Below, piece by piece: positions 1 to 6,181 of a DNA stretch of 10,742 nucleotides. The notes below the pieces were generated by a model that saw only the letters and a list, made by a program, of their open reading frames with translations, ran no database searches and was not told the origin of the DNA. Source of the DNA: Planctomycetota bacterium (GTDB lineage: Bacteria > Planctomycetota > UBA1135 > GCA-002686595); NCBI GenBank assembly GCA_011524785.1, contig WTJQ01000080.1:1-10742 (forward strand). The letters are read 5' to 3'. How positions within the stretch are numbered: the first letter of the stretch is position 1; every line of letters starts with the position of its first letter. The position numbers and the translations under genes were made by a program.

Positions 1-343
1 CCTCGAGTCCCGAGGCGTTCCCGACCGCGAACCCGAGCGCCACAGCACACGCGATCAGCGCCCAGCCGAGGCCCAGGAGGCTCCGCTCGGCCTTTCCAGA
101 GCCGGCGAAGAGGGGGAACCCGAGACAGGGGGCGAGGGAGGCCACGACCAGCGAGTCGCTCCAGGCCAGCTCTCCGTACATTGCCGACATCACGCCGGCT
201 GCGAGGAGCGGGATCAGGGCCGTGACGCCCATCATTCGCCAGAAGAAGACCCCCATCGGAGCCCTCGGCATCAGCGCCAGGAACAGCAGCACGCCGAAGG
301 CGAGCTCCAGGCAGAACTGCGTCGCAAGGGGGCTCCAGGCCAT
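1..343 (-). CDS. Multi-pass membrane protein, C-terminus cut by window edge
   Basis: An open frame runs on the minus strand from an ATG at 343-341 to the window edge without a stop, giving about 114 residues. The protein is strongly hydrophobic. It begins MAWSPLATQFCLEL, then has membrane-like segments at about residues 13-26 (ELAFGVLLFLALM), 33-52 (FFWRMMGVTALIPLLAAGVM), 63-77 (LVVASLAPCLGFPLF) and 87-105 (LLGLGWALIACAVALGFAV). That suggests at least three or four transmembrane helices. Short polar links, such as the Gly-Ser-Gly-Lys-Ala-Glu-Arg stretch near residue 80, separate them. I do not recognise the family and assign no function. There is no Shine-Dalgarno sequence before the ATG. A TAAGAT hexamer ends 6 bases upstream, which supports this start as a leaderless one. 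The gene is divergent from the dehydrogenase gene at 500. Unbroken hydrophobic reading and fairly GC-rich third positions make a real gene likely. Confidence 0.72.
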   Translation of the reverse strand, partial: MAWSPLATQFCLELAFGVLLFLALMPRAPMGVFFWRMMGVTALIPLLAAGVMSAMYGELAWSDSLVVASLAPCLGFPLFAGSGKAERSLLGLGWALIACAVALGFAVGNASGLE

Positions 344-349
344 GGCGGG

Positions 350-355
350 ATCTTA
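350..355 (-). promoter_or_regulatory. Candidate -10 element (TAAGAT) for the left-edge membrane protein gene
   Basis: Read on the minus strand, TAAGAT is followed by six bases (CCCGCC) and then the ATG at 343. Transcription starts normally lie about 6-7 bases after a -10 hexamer, so the message would begin at or next to the start codon. No convincing -35 was found. The match to TATAAT is four of six. Confidence 0.4.
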
Positions 356-358
356 TCG

Positions 359-399
359 GACGGGCGATGCGGGGATCCCAGCCGACGGGCGATGCGGGG
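359..399. repeat. Two-copy direct repeat with 25-base period
   Basis: The 16-base unit GACGGGCGATGCGGGG occurs at 359-374 and again at 384-399, exactly 25 bases apart. It lies in the divergent intergenic region just upstream of the -10 candidate of the minus-strand membrane protein gene and about 100 bases upstream of the dehydrogenase start. The position and roughly helical spacing (25 bases, about 2.4 turns) would suit a regulator binding site. A simple local duplication is equally possible. Confidence 0.6.
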
Positions 400-465
400 C
401 TCGACGCCGATCGGCGCCGGAACGCCCCTCCCGACAGGCTCCAGGGGGATGGCGCTCCAGCCCGC

Positions 466-486
466 TATGCTCGGCAGCCGAAGGAG
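466..486 (+). promoter_or_regulatory. Candidate -10 and ribosome binding site of the dehydrogenase gene
   Basis: TATGCT at 466-471 matches a -10 element (TAnnnT). It is followed by AAGGAG at 481-486, a strong Shine-Dalgarno sequence lying 13 bases before the ATG at 500. The spacing is somewhat long for a Shine-Dalgarno, but no closer in-frame start exists. No clear -35 is visible, so the promoter half is tentative; the ribosome binding site is the firmer part. Confidence 0.4.
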
Positions 487-499
487 ATCCCTCCCCGCC

Positions 500-1186
500 A
501 TGAGCCCCACCCGCATCCTCATCACCGGCGGTGGCCGCGGCATCGGCCGCGCCATCGCGCTCCACTTCGCTCAGCCCGGCGTCAAGATCTGCGTCGCCGC
601 CCGCACCTCGGCCGAGCTCGACAAGGTCGTCGAGGAGATCGAGGCCAAGGGGGGCGAGGCCATCGCGGCCCAGTGCAACCTGCGCGACCACGGCTCGATC
701 GAGGCCGCGGTCTTCCGCGCGGTCGACTTCTTCGGCGGCGAGATGGACCTCCTCGTCAACAACGCCGGGATCTTCGACATCAAACCTCTTGACGAGTGCG
801 ACCCGGACATGATCCAGCGCTTCCTGGAGGTCAACCTGATCGGCGCGATGCAGGTCACGCAGGAGGCCCTCCCGGCCCTGCGCGAGGCGGAGTCCGCATG
901 CGTCGTCATGGTCAACTCCACGGCCGGACTGAAGGGCTACTCGGGAAGCACCGTCTACTGCGCCACGAAGTACGCCCTGCGCGGCTTCGCGGACGCCCTG
1001 CGCGAGGAGCTCGCCGAGGATGGGGTCCACGTGCGGACCGTCTACCCCGACGTGACGGACACGACGATGCTCGACGGCCTCGACATCGATCGCTCGGATG
1101 CGGACTCCCCGGAGACCGTGGCGGGCGTCGTCGCCCGCGCCGCGACCGGCGAGGACGACCGCAACGACATTCCGGTGCGCGAGTAA
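500..1186 (+). CDS. Short-chain dehydrogenase/reductase (SDR), classical type
   Basis: The 228-residue protein is a cytoplasmic NAD(P)-dependent oxidoreductase with a Rossmann fold; its substrate cannot be read from sequence. All classical SDR marks are present in order. The nucleotide-binding glycine motif TGGGRGIG is at 9-16, NNAG at 87-90 and the structural Asn at 112. The catalytic Ser is S140 (in NSTAG), and the YxxxK pair is Y153 and K157 (YCATK). Basic residues after strand 2 (AARTSAEL, 33-40) hint at NADPH preference. One oddity: the usual Pro-Gly after the active site is Pro-Asp (YPDVTDT, 182-188), and the C-terminus is short, so the substrate lid is small. I chose the ATG at 500 because the glycine motif follows at the usual distance and AAGGAG precedes it; longer in-frame starts (for example 392) would add an unrelated N-terminus. 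The gene stands alone, followed by a hairpin terminator. Confidence 0.9.
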   Translation: MSPTRILITGGGRGIGRAIALHFAQPGVKICVAARTSAELDKVVEEIEAKGGEAIAAQCNLRDHGSIEAAVFRAVDFFGGEMDLLVNNAGIFDIKPLDECDPDMIQRFLEVNLIGAMQVTQEALPALREAESACVVMVNSTAGLKGYSGSTVYCATKYALRGFADALREELAEDGVHVRTVYPDVTDTTMLDGLDIDRSDADSPETVAGVVARAATGEDDRNDIPVRE

Positions 1187-1203
1187 CTCAAAGACTGAAA
1201 CTC

Positions 1204-1244
1204 CGAAGGCCCCCCGAGCGCGCGTGCGCCTCGGGGGGCCTTCG
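1204..1244. terminator. Strong hairpin terminator between convergent genes
   Basis: A perfect 15-base inverted repeat (CGAAGGCCCCCCGAG at 1204-1218 and its complement at 1230-1244) encloses an 11-base loop. On the plus strand it is followed by ATTTT, a short U-tract. It lies between the end of the dehydrogenase gene (1186) and the stop of the minus-strand DUF2203 gene (1270). It could terminate both transcripts, though the U-tract is on the plus side. Confidence 0.8.
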
Positions 1245-1269
1245 ATTTTCACTTCGACGTCAAGACTCT

Positions 1270-1659
1270 CTAGGCCGCCGTGAACGGCGCGAGCGGTCGG
1301 GGTTGCTCCTCGCCCTGGGTCCAGCGCCAGCGCACTTGGCCCTCGTGGTCGGCCACGAGGATCGAGACGCGCGGACCGCGTTCGAGGGCGCAGCCGAGGT
1401 CCTTGAGCTCGTCGTGCAGACCTCGCATGGAGCGGCGCTGGGAGGCCAACTCGGCCGTGGCGACCCGCGTCGCCTCGTCGTCGTTCGGACGACTCCGCCC
1501 CTCGATGGAGCGCACCTCGGCCCGCTGCAGGCGCCGCTCGAGGCGCACGATGGACCGGCGTCGCTCGCTGACCTCACGGGCGACGGAGGCGAGCAGTGGG
1601 GCCAGCGCGTGGGCGCGCGTGGTGCTGGGCTCATGGGCTTCCGTAGTGCTGTGAGTCAT
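1270..1659 (-). CDS. DUF2203-type small protein
   Basis: This encodes 129 residues. The N-terminal half is a charged helix or coiled coil (about residues 15-50, TRAHALAPLLASVAREV then an Arg/Glu-rich stretch). A second helix (about 68-88) leads into LHDELKDLGCALERG (81-95), and the protein ends in a short strand-rich part with VRWRWTQGEE (109-118). This order matches the DUF2203 family as I remember it: an ALLP-type start, a coiled middle, a GCVLKDL-like motif with a following Gly, then a CWRLGE-like motif. The usual cysteine and glycine of that last motif are changed here. The family's function is unknown to me. The ATG at 1659 is chosen because AGGAGG stands 4 bases before it on the minus strand; a longer in-frame start at 1830 lacks this. 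It is monocistronic, divergent from the pterin synthase gene and convergent with the dehydrogenase gene. A different small coiled-coil protein remains possible. Confidence 0.72.
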   Translation of the reverse strand: MTHSTTEAHEPSTTRAHALAPLLASVAREVSERRRSIVRLERRLQRAEVRSIEGRSRPNDDEATRVATAELASQRRSMRGLHDELKDLGCALERGPRVSILVADHEGQVRWRWTQGEEQPRPLAPFTAA

Positions 1660-1662
1660 GGG

Positions 1663-1669
1663 ACCTCCT
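1663..1669 (-). promoter_or_regulatory. Ribosome binding site fixing the DUF2203 start
   Basis: Read on the minus strand this is AGGAGGT, a near-perfect anti-Shine-Dalgarno complement, with three bases (CCC) between it and the ATG at 1659. It decides the start against the longer in-frame possibility at 1830. Confidence 0.75.
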
Positions 1670-1850
1670 GGGTCGAGACGAAGGGACTGGGTGACGTGCG
1701 AAAGAAGCGGAACCAGCGGCCCAACCGAACGCTCTCGGGGCGAGTTCACGGGGCTCCAGGTCCCGGAACGAGGCGGCGCGAAAACGCTTCCTGGTCCGGC
1801 CAATCGCACGATCGGAGGCGTCCTCCGCATCCAGGGCCCGGACCCGTGCG

Positions 1851-1856
1851 TACCCT
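1851..1856 (+). promoter_or_regulatory. Candidate -10 element (TACCCT) for the pterin synthase gene
   Basis: TACCCT ends exactly 6 bases before the ATG at 1863, and there is no Shine-Dalgarno in the preceding bases. The arrangement fits a leaderless transcript. No clear -35 is visible. The other 190 bases of this divergent region (1660-1850) show nothing else I can name. Confidence 0.35.
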
Positions 1857-1862
1857 CTGGCC

Positions 1863-2291
1863 ATGAGCCAGCCCGTCCTCACGATCACGCACCGGATGGA
1901 GTTCTCGGGTGCCCACCGCATGGACAACCCCGAGCTCTCGCAGGAGCGCAACGAGGAGGTCTTCGGCGTGTGCAACCGCGTGCACGGGCACAACTACACC
2001 GTCGAGGCGAGCCTCGCCGGGCCGCTGGACCCGGAGACCGGCATGGTCGCGAACCTCGTCGACCTGATGCGGGTCATGCGCGAGGAGGTCTTCGAGCAGC
2101 TCGACCACCGCCTGCTCAACGAGGTGCCCTGGCTGCAGGGCGGCGTCGTCTCCGCCGAGACCCTGGCCGTGGCGCTCTGGGAGCGGATCGGCGCGCGCGA
2201 GGCGGAGCTCGGCGCCCCCCTGGTGTGCATCCGGGTCTGCGAGAGCGCGGCGGCCTGGGCGGAGTACCGCGGTCCGAACGCCACCGCCTGA
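1863..2291 (+). CDS. 6-pyruvoyl-tetrahydropterin synthase / QueD family protein
   Basis: The 142-residue protein belongs to the zinc-dependent family that converts dihydroneopterin triphosphate to 6-pyruvoyl-tetrahydropterin (PTPS, biopterin pathway) or to 6-carboxy-tetrahydropterin (QueD, queuosine/7-deazaguanine pathway). The three zinc histidines are visible as H18 (FSGAHRM) and H41 and H43 (VHGHNY). The catalytic Cys is C37, the Asp-His pair is D81-H82 in LDHRLLN, and the substrate-anchoring Glu is E127 (CESAAAWAEYRG). Length is normal. The segment GMVANLVDL (60-68) has Asn-Leu where typical QueD proteins have Asp-Phe (GWIIDFAEL in E. coli). Eukaryotic PTPS has GMVMNLADL, and the VVSAETLAVALW part also resembles PTPS (VVSTTENVAVYIW). 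Sequence therefore leans towards the PTPS branch. No queuosine or biopterin genes lie nearby to decide, so I give no symbol. The gene is divergent from the DUF2203 gene and ends at a bidirectional hairpin. Confidence 0.9.
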   Translation: MSQPVLTITHRMEFSGAHRMDNPELSQERNEEVFGVCNRVHGHNYTVEASLAGPLDPETGMVANLVDLMRVMREEVFEQLDHRLLNEVPWLQGGVVSAETLAVALWERIGAREAELGAPLVCIRVCESAAAWAEYRGPNATA

Positions 2292-2311
2292 CCGGAGCCA
2301 TCCTCCATGCG

Positions 2312-2349
2312 AGCGGGGCGCTCTCCTTCGGTGAGGAGAGCGCCCCGCT
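2312..2349. terminator. Bidirectional hairpin terminator
   Basis: AGCGGGGCGCTCTCC (2312-2326) pairs perfectly with 2335-2349, and one further T-A pair can form at the top, leaving a 6-base loop (TCGGTG). It sits between two convergent genes, the pterin synthase (stop at 2291) and the EF-hand protein (stop at 2370). There is no U-tract on either side, so termination would rely on the very strong stem. Confidence 0.75.
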
Positions 2350-2369
2350 GCGTTCGCGTTCGACGGAGC

Positions 2370-4070
2370 TCAGCGACCGTCGCGGCCGCCGCCGGTCCGG
2401 GGCTGGGGCCTGGGCTGCGGCTTGGGCTGAGGCTTCGCGCGCGGCGGGTCCGCCGGCTTGCGGGTCGCCGGACGACGGGCGGGCTTGGGCGCCTCCTGGG
2501 GACGCGCGGCCGGGCGGCCCGTGACGTCGGCCGCCGGCTTGCTCGGGTCCTGGGCGTTGGGGGTCTTCGTCCCCCGGCGGGTCGCCCCGCGACGCTGCTG
2601 AGGCGCCGGCTGCGGGCCGGGCGCCGGACGTGCCCCCTCTCCACTCTCGGCCGGGGCAGGGTCCGCCGGCTTCACGCCGGCCTGCTGCAGGCGACGACCG
2701 ATGGCGTTCATCAGCTGGCGCCCCTGGTCCGGAGTCACCGTGCCGTCCTGCAGCATGGCCTGGATCCGCGCGCGCGCCTTGCGGTGCTGGGTCCGCAGGC
2801 TCTCGGCATCCTGAGCGCCTTTGGCCTCGAGGAGGTCGAGCACCTCGGCACCCTGGGCGGCCTGGACTCGGCCGGAGCGGACCGCGAGGCGGACGACGGC
2901 GGCGGCGCGCTGGAGCTCGGTCTGCTGCGCGGGCTTGGCCTGCGGCTGCTGGCTCGGCTTCGCGTCCTGGCCCTCGGGGGCCGGCTGCACGCCGGCCTGC
3001 TGGAGACGACGGCCAATGGCGTTCATCAGCTGACGCCCCTGCTCGGGCGTGACGACGCCGGCTTTGGCCATGGCCTGGATCCGCGCACGCGCCTTGCGGT
3101 GCTGGGTCCGCAGGCTGTCCGCGTCCTGGGCGCCCTTCGCCTCCAGCAGCTCGAGGACCTCGGCCCCCTCGCTCGCCTGGACCCGACCCGAGCGCACGGC
3201 GACGCGCACGAGGGCCGCGGCGCGCTGGAGCTCCCCTTGGGCCTGAGCACCGGGAGCCGGAGTCGCCGGAGCTTGGCTCGCAGGGGTCTGATCCGCGGGC
3301 GCGGAGCCGGCAGGGCTGGCGACCTCAGGGGCAGGCTGCACGCCGGCCTGCTGGAGCCGACGGCCGATCGCGTTCATGAGCTGGCGCCCCTGGTCCGCGG
3401 ACACCGCGCCCGAGCTGGCCATGGCCTGGATCCGAGCCCGGGCGCGGCGGTGCTGCTCGCGCAGGCTGGTCGCGTCCTGAGGCCCCTTGGCCTGGAGCAG
3501 GTCCAGCACCTCGGCACCCTCGGAGGCCTGCACGCGACCCGTGCGCACGGCCCGACGGACGAGGTCGGCTGCGCGCGCGAGGTCGGAGCTCATGGCGGGC
3601 TCGCTCCCGGTGCCGCTCTGGGGCTGCTGGGTGGGTCCCTGCGCGGGCTTCTGTGCGGGCTTCTCCGTCGGCCCGGCCTGGGGGGCGGGACCGCTGCCCT
3701 CGCCTTGACCCTGGCGGGCCGCATCGCGCCGGGCGCGATCGGTCGCCTGCTTGCGGGCGGCGAGGATCCGCGCCGCCTCGTCCTCGAGGTCCTTGGCGGC
3801 CTTGCGGCCCGCGCGGGACAGGAGCTGGCGGTAGTAGAGGAGGAACTCGTCGCTGGAGAGCGTCCCGTCCTTGTCGTGGTCCAGGCGGCGCACGTCGGCG
3901 GCCGGGATCCCGGCCTTGATGGCCTCCTTGGAGTCGAGCTTGCCGTCCTGCGAAGCGTCGGCCTTCTGGAAGGTGGCCCGCACCCGCGCGAGGTCGACCG
4001 CGCCTCCCTGGGCGGAGGCGGCGGCGGTCAGGAGCAGTCCGAGGGACAGGGTCTGGAGGGGACTCTTCAT
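2370..4070 (-). CDS. Exported EF-hand protein with three long internal repeats
   Basis: The 566-residue protein starts with a signal peptide (about 1-20, MKSPLQTLSLGLLLTAAASA, with cleavage probably near A20), so it acts outside the cytoplasm. Two canonical EF-hand loops follow: DASQDGKLDSKE at 38-49 and DHDKDGTLSSDE at 64-75. Both carry all expected ligand positions, so calcium binding is likely. A charged helix (about 85-120) leads to a Pro/Gln/Gly-rich linker. Three copies of an 85-86 residue helical repeat then follow (164-249, 281-366, 386-470), separated by Pro/Ala/Gln linkers. Each holds a GAEVL motif, an Arg-rich helix (RARIQAM) and the identical segment QGRQLMNAIGRRLQQAGV. The tail (about 470-566) is rich in Pro, Arg and Lys and ends in alternating Pro-Lys/Arg-Pro-Gln. 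I do not recognise the repeat as a named domain. A role in binding an acidic partner or surface polymer is only inference. No clear Shine-Dalgarno precedes the ATG at 4070; it is chosen because the signal peptide begins there. It is divergent from the transketolase operon. Confidence 0.88.
   Translation of the reverse strand: MKSPLQTLSLGLLLTAAASAQGGAVDLARVRATFQKADASQDGKLDSKEAIKAGIPAADVRRLDHDKDGTLSSDEFLLYYRQLLSRAGRKAAKDLEDEAARILAARKQATDRARRDAARQGQGEGSGPAPQAGPTEKPAQKPAQGPTQQPQSGTGSEPAMSSDLARAADLVRRAVRTGRVQASEGAEVLDLLQAKGPQDATSLREQHRRARARIQAMASSGAVSADQGRQLMNAIGRRLQQAGVQPAPEVASPAGSAPADQTPASQAPATPAPGAQAQGELQRAAALVRVAVRSGRVQASEGAEVLELLEAKGAQDADSLRTQHRKARARIQAMAKAGVVTPEQGRQLMNAIGRRLQQAGVQPAPEGQDAKPSQQPQAKPAQQTELQRAAAVVRLAVRSGRVQAAQGAEVLDLLEAKGAQDAESLRTQHRKARARIQAMLQDGTVTPDQGRQLMNAIGRRLQQAGVKPADPAPAESGEGARPAPGPQPAPQQRRGATRRGTKTPNAQDPSKPAADVTGRPAARPQEAPKPARRPATRKPADPPRAKPQPKPQPRPQPRTGGGRDGR
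2661..3581 (-). repeat. Three coding repeats of about 258 bases inside the EF-hand gene
   Basis: The units lie at 3324-3581 (first), 2973-3230 (second) and 2661-2915 (third), separated by variable linker DNA of 57-93 bases. Blocks such as CATGGCCTGGATCCGCGC and CTTGCGGTGCTGGGTCCGCA recur between units. The second and third are closest to each other; the first differs more, for example in its Arg-rich helix. Many differences fall at third codon positions while the protein motif stays, so the units look duplicated and then held by selection. Confidence 0.85.
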
Positions 4071-4251
4071 GGGATCAGGGCCCGGAGGCCGGGAGGAGGC
4101 TGGGCCTCCACGCGGAGGACAGTTCGAATCCCGTGCCAAGCCGGACTCGCCCAGTCCCCCCCTCCAGGGCCGCCCGAGCGGGGGTCCCGAGGCCCGGGGC
4201 GACGGCGAGTCCTCCCAGGGGGACACGGCGTCCACGGATCGCTGCCATTCG

Positions 4252-4280
4252 TTGTCCCGGGACCGCGATCCGGATACAAA
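4252..4280 (+). promoter_or_regulatory. Candidate promoter of the transketolase operon
   Basis: TTGTCC (4252-4257) and TACAAA (4275-4280) are separated by 17 bases, the ideal spacing for a housekeeping sigma factor. Each matches its consensus at four of six positions. Transcription would begin near 4287, giving a leader of about 75 bases. It lies in the 290-base divergent region between the EF-hand gene and the transketolase; I see no other clear element there, and no -10 for the EF-hand gene. Confidence 0.5.
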
Positions 4281-4361
4281 GCCCTTTCCCCCGGAGAGCG
4301 CGGTCCGCAGGCCCCCAACTGCGTCGCAGCTCCGGCACCCCCCACCCCACGAGGGACCGTG

Positions 4362-5342
4362 TTGACGATCCAAGAACTGGCCCCGCTGGCGACCGGCGAG
4401 ACCCAGAAGGTGGCCACTCGCCAGGCCTATGGCGAGGCCCTGCTCGAGCTCGGGAACCAGCACCAGGACATCGTCGTCCTGGACGCCGACCTCTCCGGCT
4501 CCACCAAGACCGGCATGTTCGCGAAGGCCCATCCCGGGCGCTTCTACAACTGCGGCGTGGCCGAGGCGAACATGGCTGGCACGGCCGCCGGCCTGGCCTG
4601 CACCGGGCGCAAGGCGTTCATGAGCTCCTTCGCCATGTTCGCCGCCGGCAAGGCCTGGGAGCAGCTGCGCCAGAGCGTGTGCGTCCCCGAGCTGGACGTG
4701 AAGGTCTGCGCCAGCCACGCCGGGCTGACGGTCGGCGAGGACGGCAAGTCCCACCAGATGCTCGAGGACATCACCCTCATGCGGGTGCTCCCGAACATGA
4801 AGGTCCTCGTCCCGGCCGACGCGGTCGAGGCGCGCGAGGCCGTGCGGGTCGCCTACGAGACGCCTGGCCCGGTCTACGTCCGCCTCTCGCGGGCCTCGAC
4901 CCCGGTGGTCTTCGCCGACGAGTACCGCCTCGAGCTCGGGAAGGGCGCCCTCCTCCGCGAGGGCAGCGACGTCTGCATCGCCGCCTGCGGGGTCGAGGTC
5001 GCCGAGGCCCTGGGCGCGGCCGACCTCCTCGCCGCCGACGGCATCGAGGCGCGCGTGATCAACCTCGCCTCGATCGACCCGATCGACGCGGACCTGATCG
5101 CCGACTCGGCCGCTCGCTGCGGCGCGATCCTCACCGCCGAGGAGCACCAGATCCGGGGCGGCCTCGGCGACGCGGTCGCCCAGGTGGTCGTCCGGTCCTG
5201 CCCCGTCCCGATGGACATGGCCGGCATGGACGGCGAGTTCGGCCAGACCGGCACGGCGGCCCAGCTGCTGGCGCACTACGGGCTCGATGCGGCGTCCCTC
5301 GCCCAGCGCGCCAAGGCCCTCGTCCAACGCAAGGGGAACTGA
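4362..5342 (+). CDS. Transketolase C-terminal subunit (pyrimidine and C-terminal domains)
   Basis: The 326-residue protein corresponds to the C-terminal half of transketolase: the pyrimidine-binding domain of thiamine diphosphate (about 15-180) and the transketolase C domain (about 190-320). Visible marks are DADLSGSTKTG (41-51) and the catalytic Glu E69 in GVAEANMAG, which activates the cofactor aminopyrimidine. Others are the GKSHQMLEDI loop (128-137, with H131), PGPVYVRLSR (168-177) and the EEH of the C domain (260-262). It should pair with the N-terminal half encoded next to move two-carbon ketol units between sugar phosphates in the pentose phosphate pathway. The start is not ATG. GAGG at 4351-4354 lies 7 bases before TTG at 4362 and 4 bases before an in-frame GTG at 4359; I prefer the TTG, but either is possible. 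The open frame far upstream is a shadow of the EF-hand gene. A related split two-carbon transferase is the alternative, given the distant families sharing this fold. Confidence 0.92.
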   Translation: MTIQELAPLATGETQKVATRQAYGEALLELGNQHQDIVVLDADLSGSTKTGMFAKAHPGRFYNCGVAEANMAGTAAGLACTGRKAFMSSFAMFAAGKAWEQLRQSVCVPELDVKVCASHAGLTVGEDGKSHQMLEDITLMRVLPNMKVLVPADAVEAREAVRVAYETPGPVYVRLSRASTPVVFADEYRLELGKGALLREGSDVCIAACGVEVAEALGAADLLAADGIEARVINLASIDPIDADLIADSAARCGAILTAEEHQIRGGLGDAVAQVVVRSCPVPMDMAGMDGEFGQTGTAAQLLAHYGLDAASLAQRAKALVQRKGN

Positions 5343-5344
5343 CC

Positions 5345-6181
5345 ATGGCCCTCACCCGAGATCGAGTCGAGGCGCTCCGCGCCACCGCCCGCGACGTCCG
5401 CGAGGACATCGTCCGCATGGTCCACGCCGCCGCGTGCGGCCACCCCGGCGGCCCGCTGGGGATGGCGGACTTCATGACCACCCTGTTCATGGAGCACCTG
5501 GACCTCACCCCGGAGAACCGGCACGCGGAGGACCGCGACCGCTTCGTCCTGGGCAACGGTCACACCTGCGCCGGGTACTACGCCCTGCTCGCCCAGAAGG
5601 GCCTGATCCCGCGCGAGGAGCTGATGCAGTTCCGGAAGATGGGCTCGCCCCTGCAGGGCCACCCCCACCGCAACCTCGAGCTCGGGATCGACTTCTCGAC
5701 CGGCAGCCTCGGCAACGGCCTCTCGGTCGCCGCCGGCATGGCGCTGGGCGCCAAGCTCAACGGCTGGAGCTCGCGCGTGTACTGCGCGTCGAGCGACGGC
5801 GAGAGCCAGGAGGGGCAGATCTGGGAGGCCGCCACGAGCGCCGCCCACTGGGGCCTCTCCAACCTGACGGTGATCGTCGACTTCAACGACATCCAGATCG
5901 ACGGGCGCATGCGCGACGTGATGGACGTCCGCGACCTGCGCGCCAAGTACTCCGCCTTCGGCTGGCACGCCGTCGAGATCGACGGCCACGACGTGGTCGC
6001 GATCGACCACGCGCTCCGCGAGGCCAAGGCCGAGACCGAGCGCCCCTCCGCGATCATCGCCCGCACCACCATCGGCAAGGGCGTGTCGTTCATGGAGGAC
6101 AAGTCCGGCTGGCACGGCGTGGCCCCCAACGACGAGCAGCTCGCCCAGGCCCTCGAGGACCTGGCGGCCCCGGCCAGTTGA
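5345..6181 (+). CDS. Transketolase N-terminal subunit (thiamine diphosphate-binding domain)
   Basis: The 278-residue protein is the pyrophosphate-binding half of transketolase. Visible marks are GHPGGPLGMAD (32-42), GNGHTCAGYYA (70-80), GSLGNGLSVAAGMALG (120-135), and the metal/diphosphate motif SSDGESQEGQIWEA (149-162), with D151 and the partner Asn N181 in DFNDIQIDG. A conserved-type His is H257 in GWHGVAPND. The usual Gly before Asp-Gly-Glu is Ser. The pyrimidine domain with the catalytic Glu is absent, as expected for a split enzyme, and is supplied by the preceding gene. The ATG is 2 bases after that gene's stop, with AAGGGG at 5331-5336, so the two are likely translated together in fixed ratio. 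The order is C-half first, N-half second, the reverse of a fused enzyme and of most split pairs I know. Confidence 0.93.
   Translation: MALTRDRVEALRATARDVREDIVRMVHAAACGHPGGPLGMADFMTTLFMEHLDLTPENRHAEDRDRFVLGNGHTCAGYYALLAQKGLIPREELMQFRKMGSPLQGHPHRNLELGIDFSTGSLGNGLSVAAGMALGAKLNGWSSRVYCASSDGESQEGQIWEAATSAAHWGLSNLTVIVDFNDIQIDGRMRDVMDVRDLRAKYSAFGWHAVEIDGHDVVAIDHALREAKAETERPSAIIARTTIGKGVSFMEDKSGWHGVAPNDEQLAQALEDLAAPAS

Noticed and set aside
4126..4145. tRNA T-arm-like string (AGTTCGAATCCCGTGCC) in the divergent region before the transketolase
   Set aside because: The bases flanking the TTCGAAT loop do not form the 5-base T stem, and no acceptor or anticodon arm could be found on either side, so it is not a tRNA.
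2307..4358. Plus-strand open frame continuous with the transketolase C-half, suggesting a giant fusion
   Set aside because: It is the high-GC shadow of the minus-strand EF-hand gene: its translation is Arg/Gly/Leu-rich and matches nothing, while the minus frame gives a signal peptide, EF-hands and repeats.
2370..5327. Minus-strand open frame extending the EF-hand gene through the transketolase region
   Set aside because: The extension is antisense to the transketolase. The true start at 4070 is marked by a signal peptide, and the extension has shadow-type composition.
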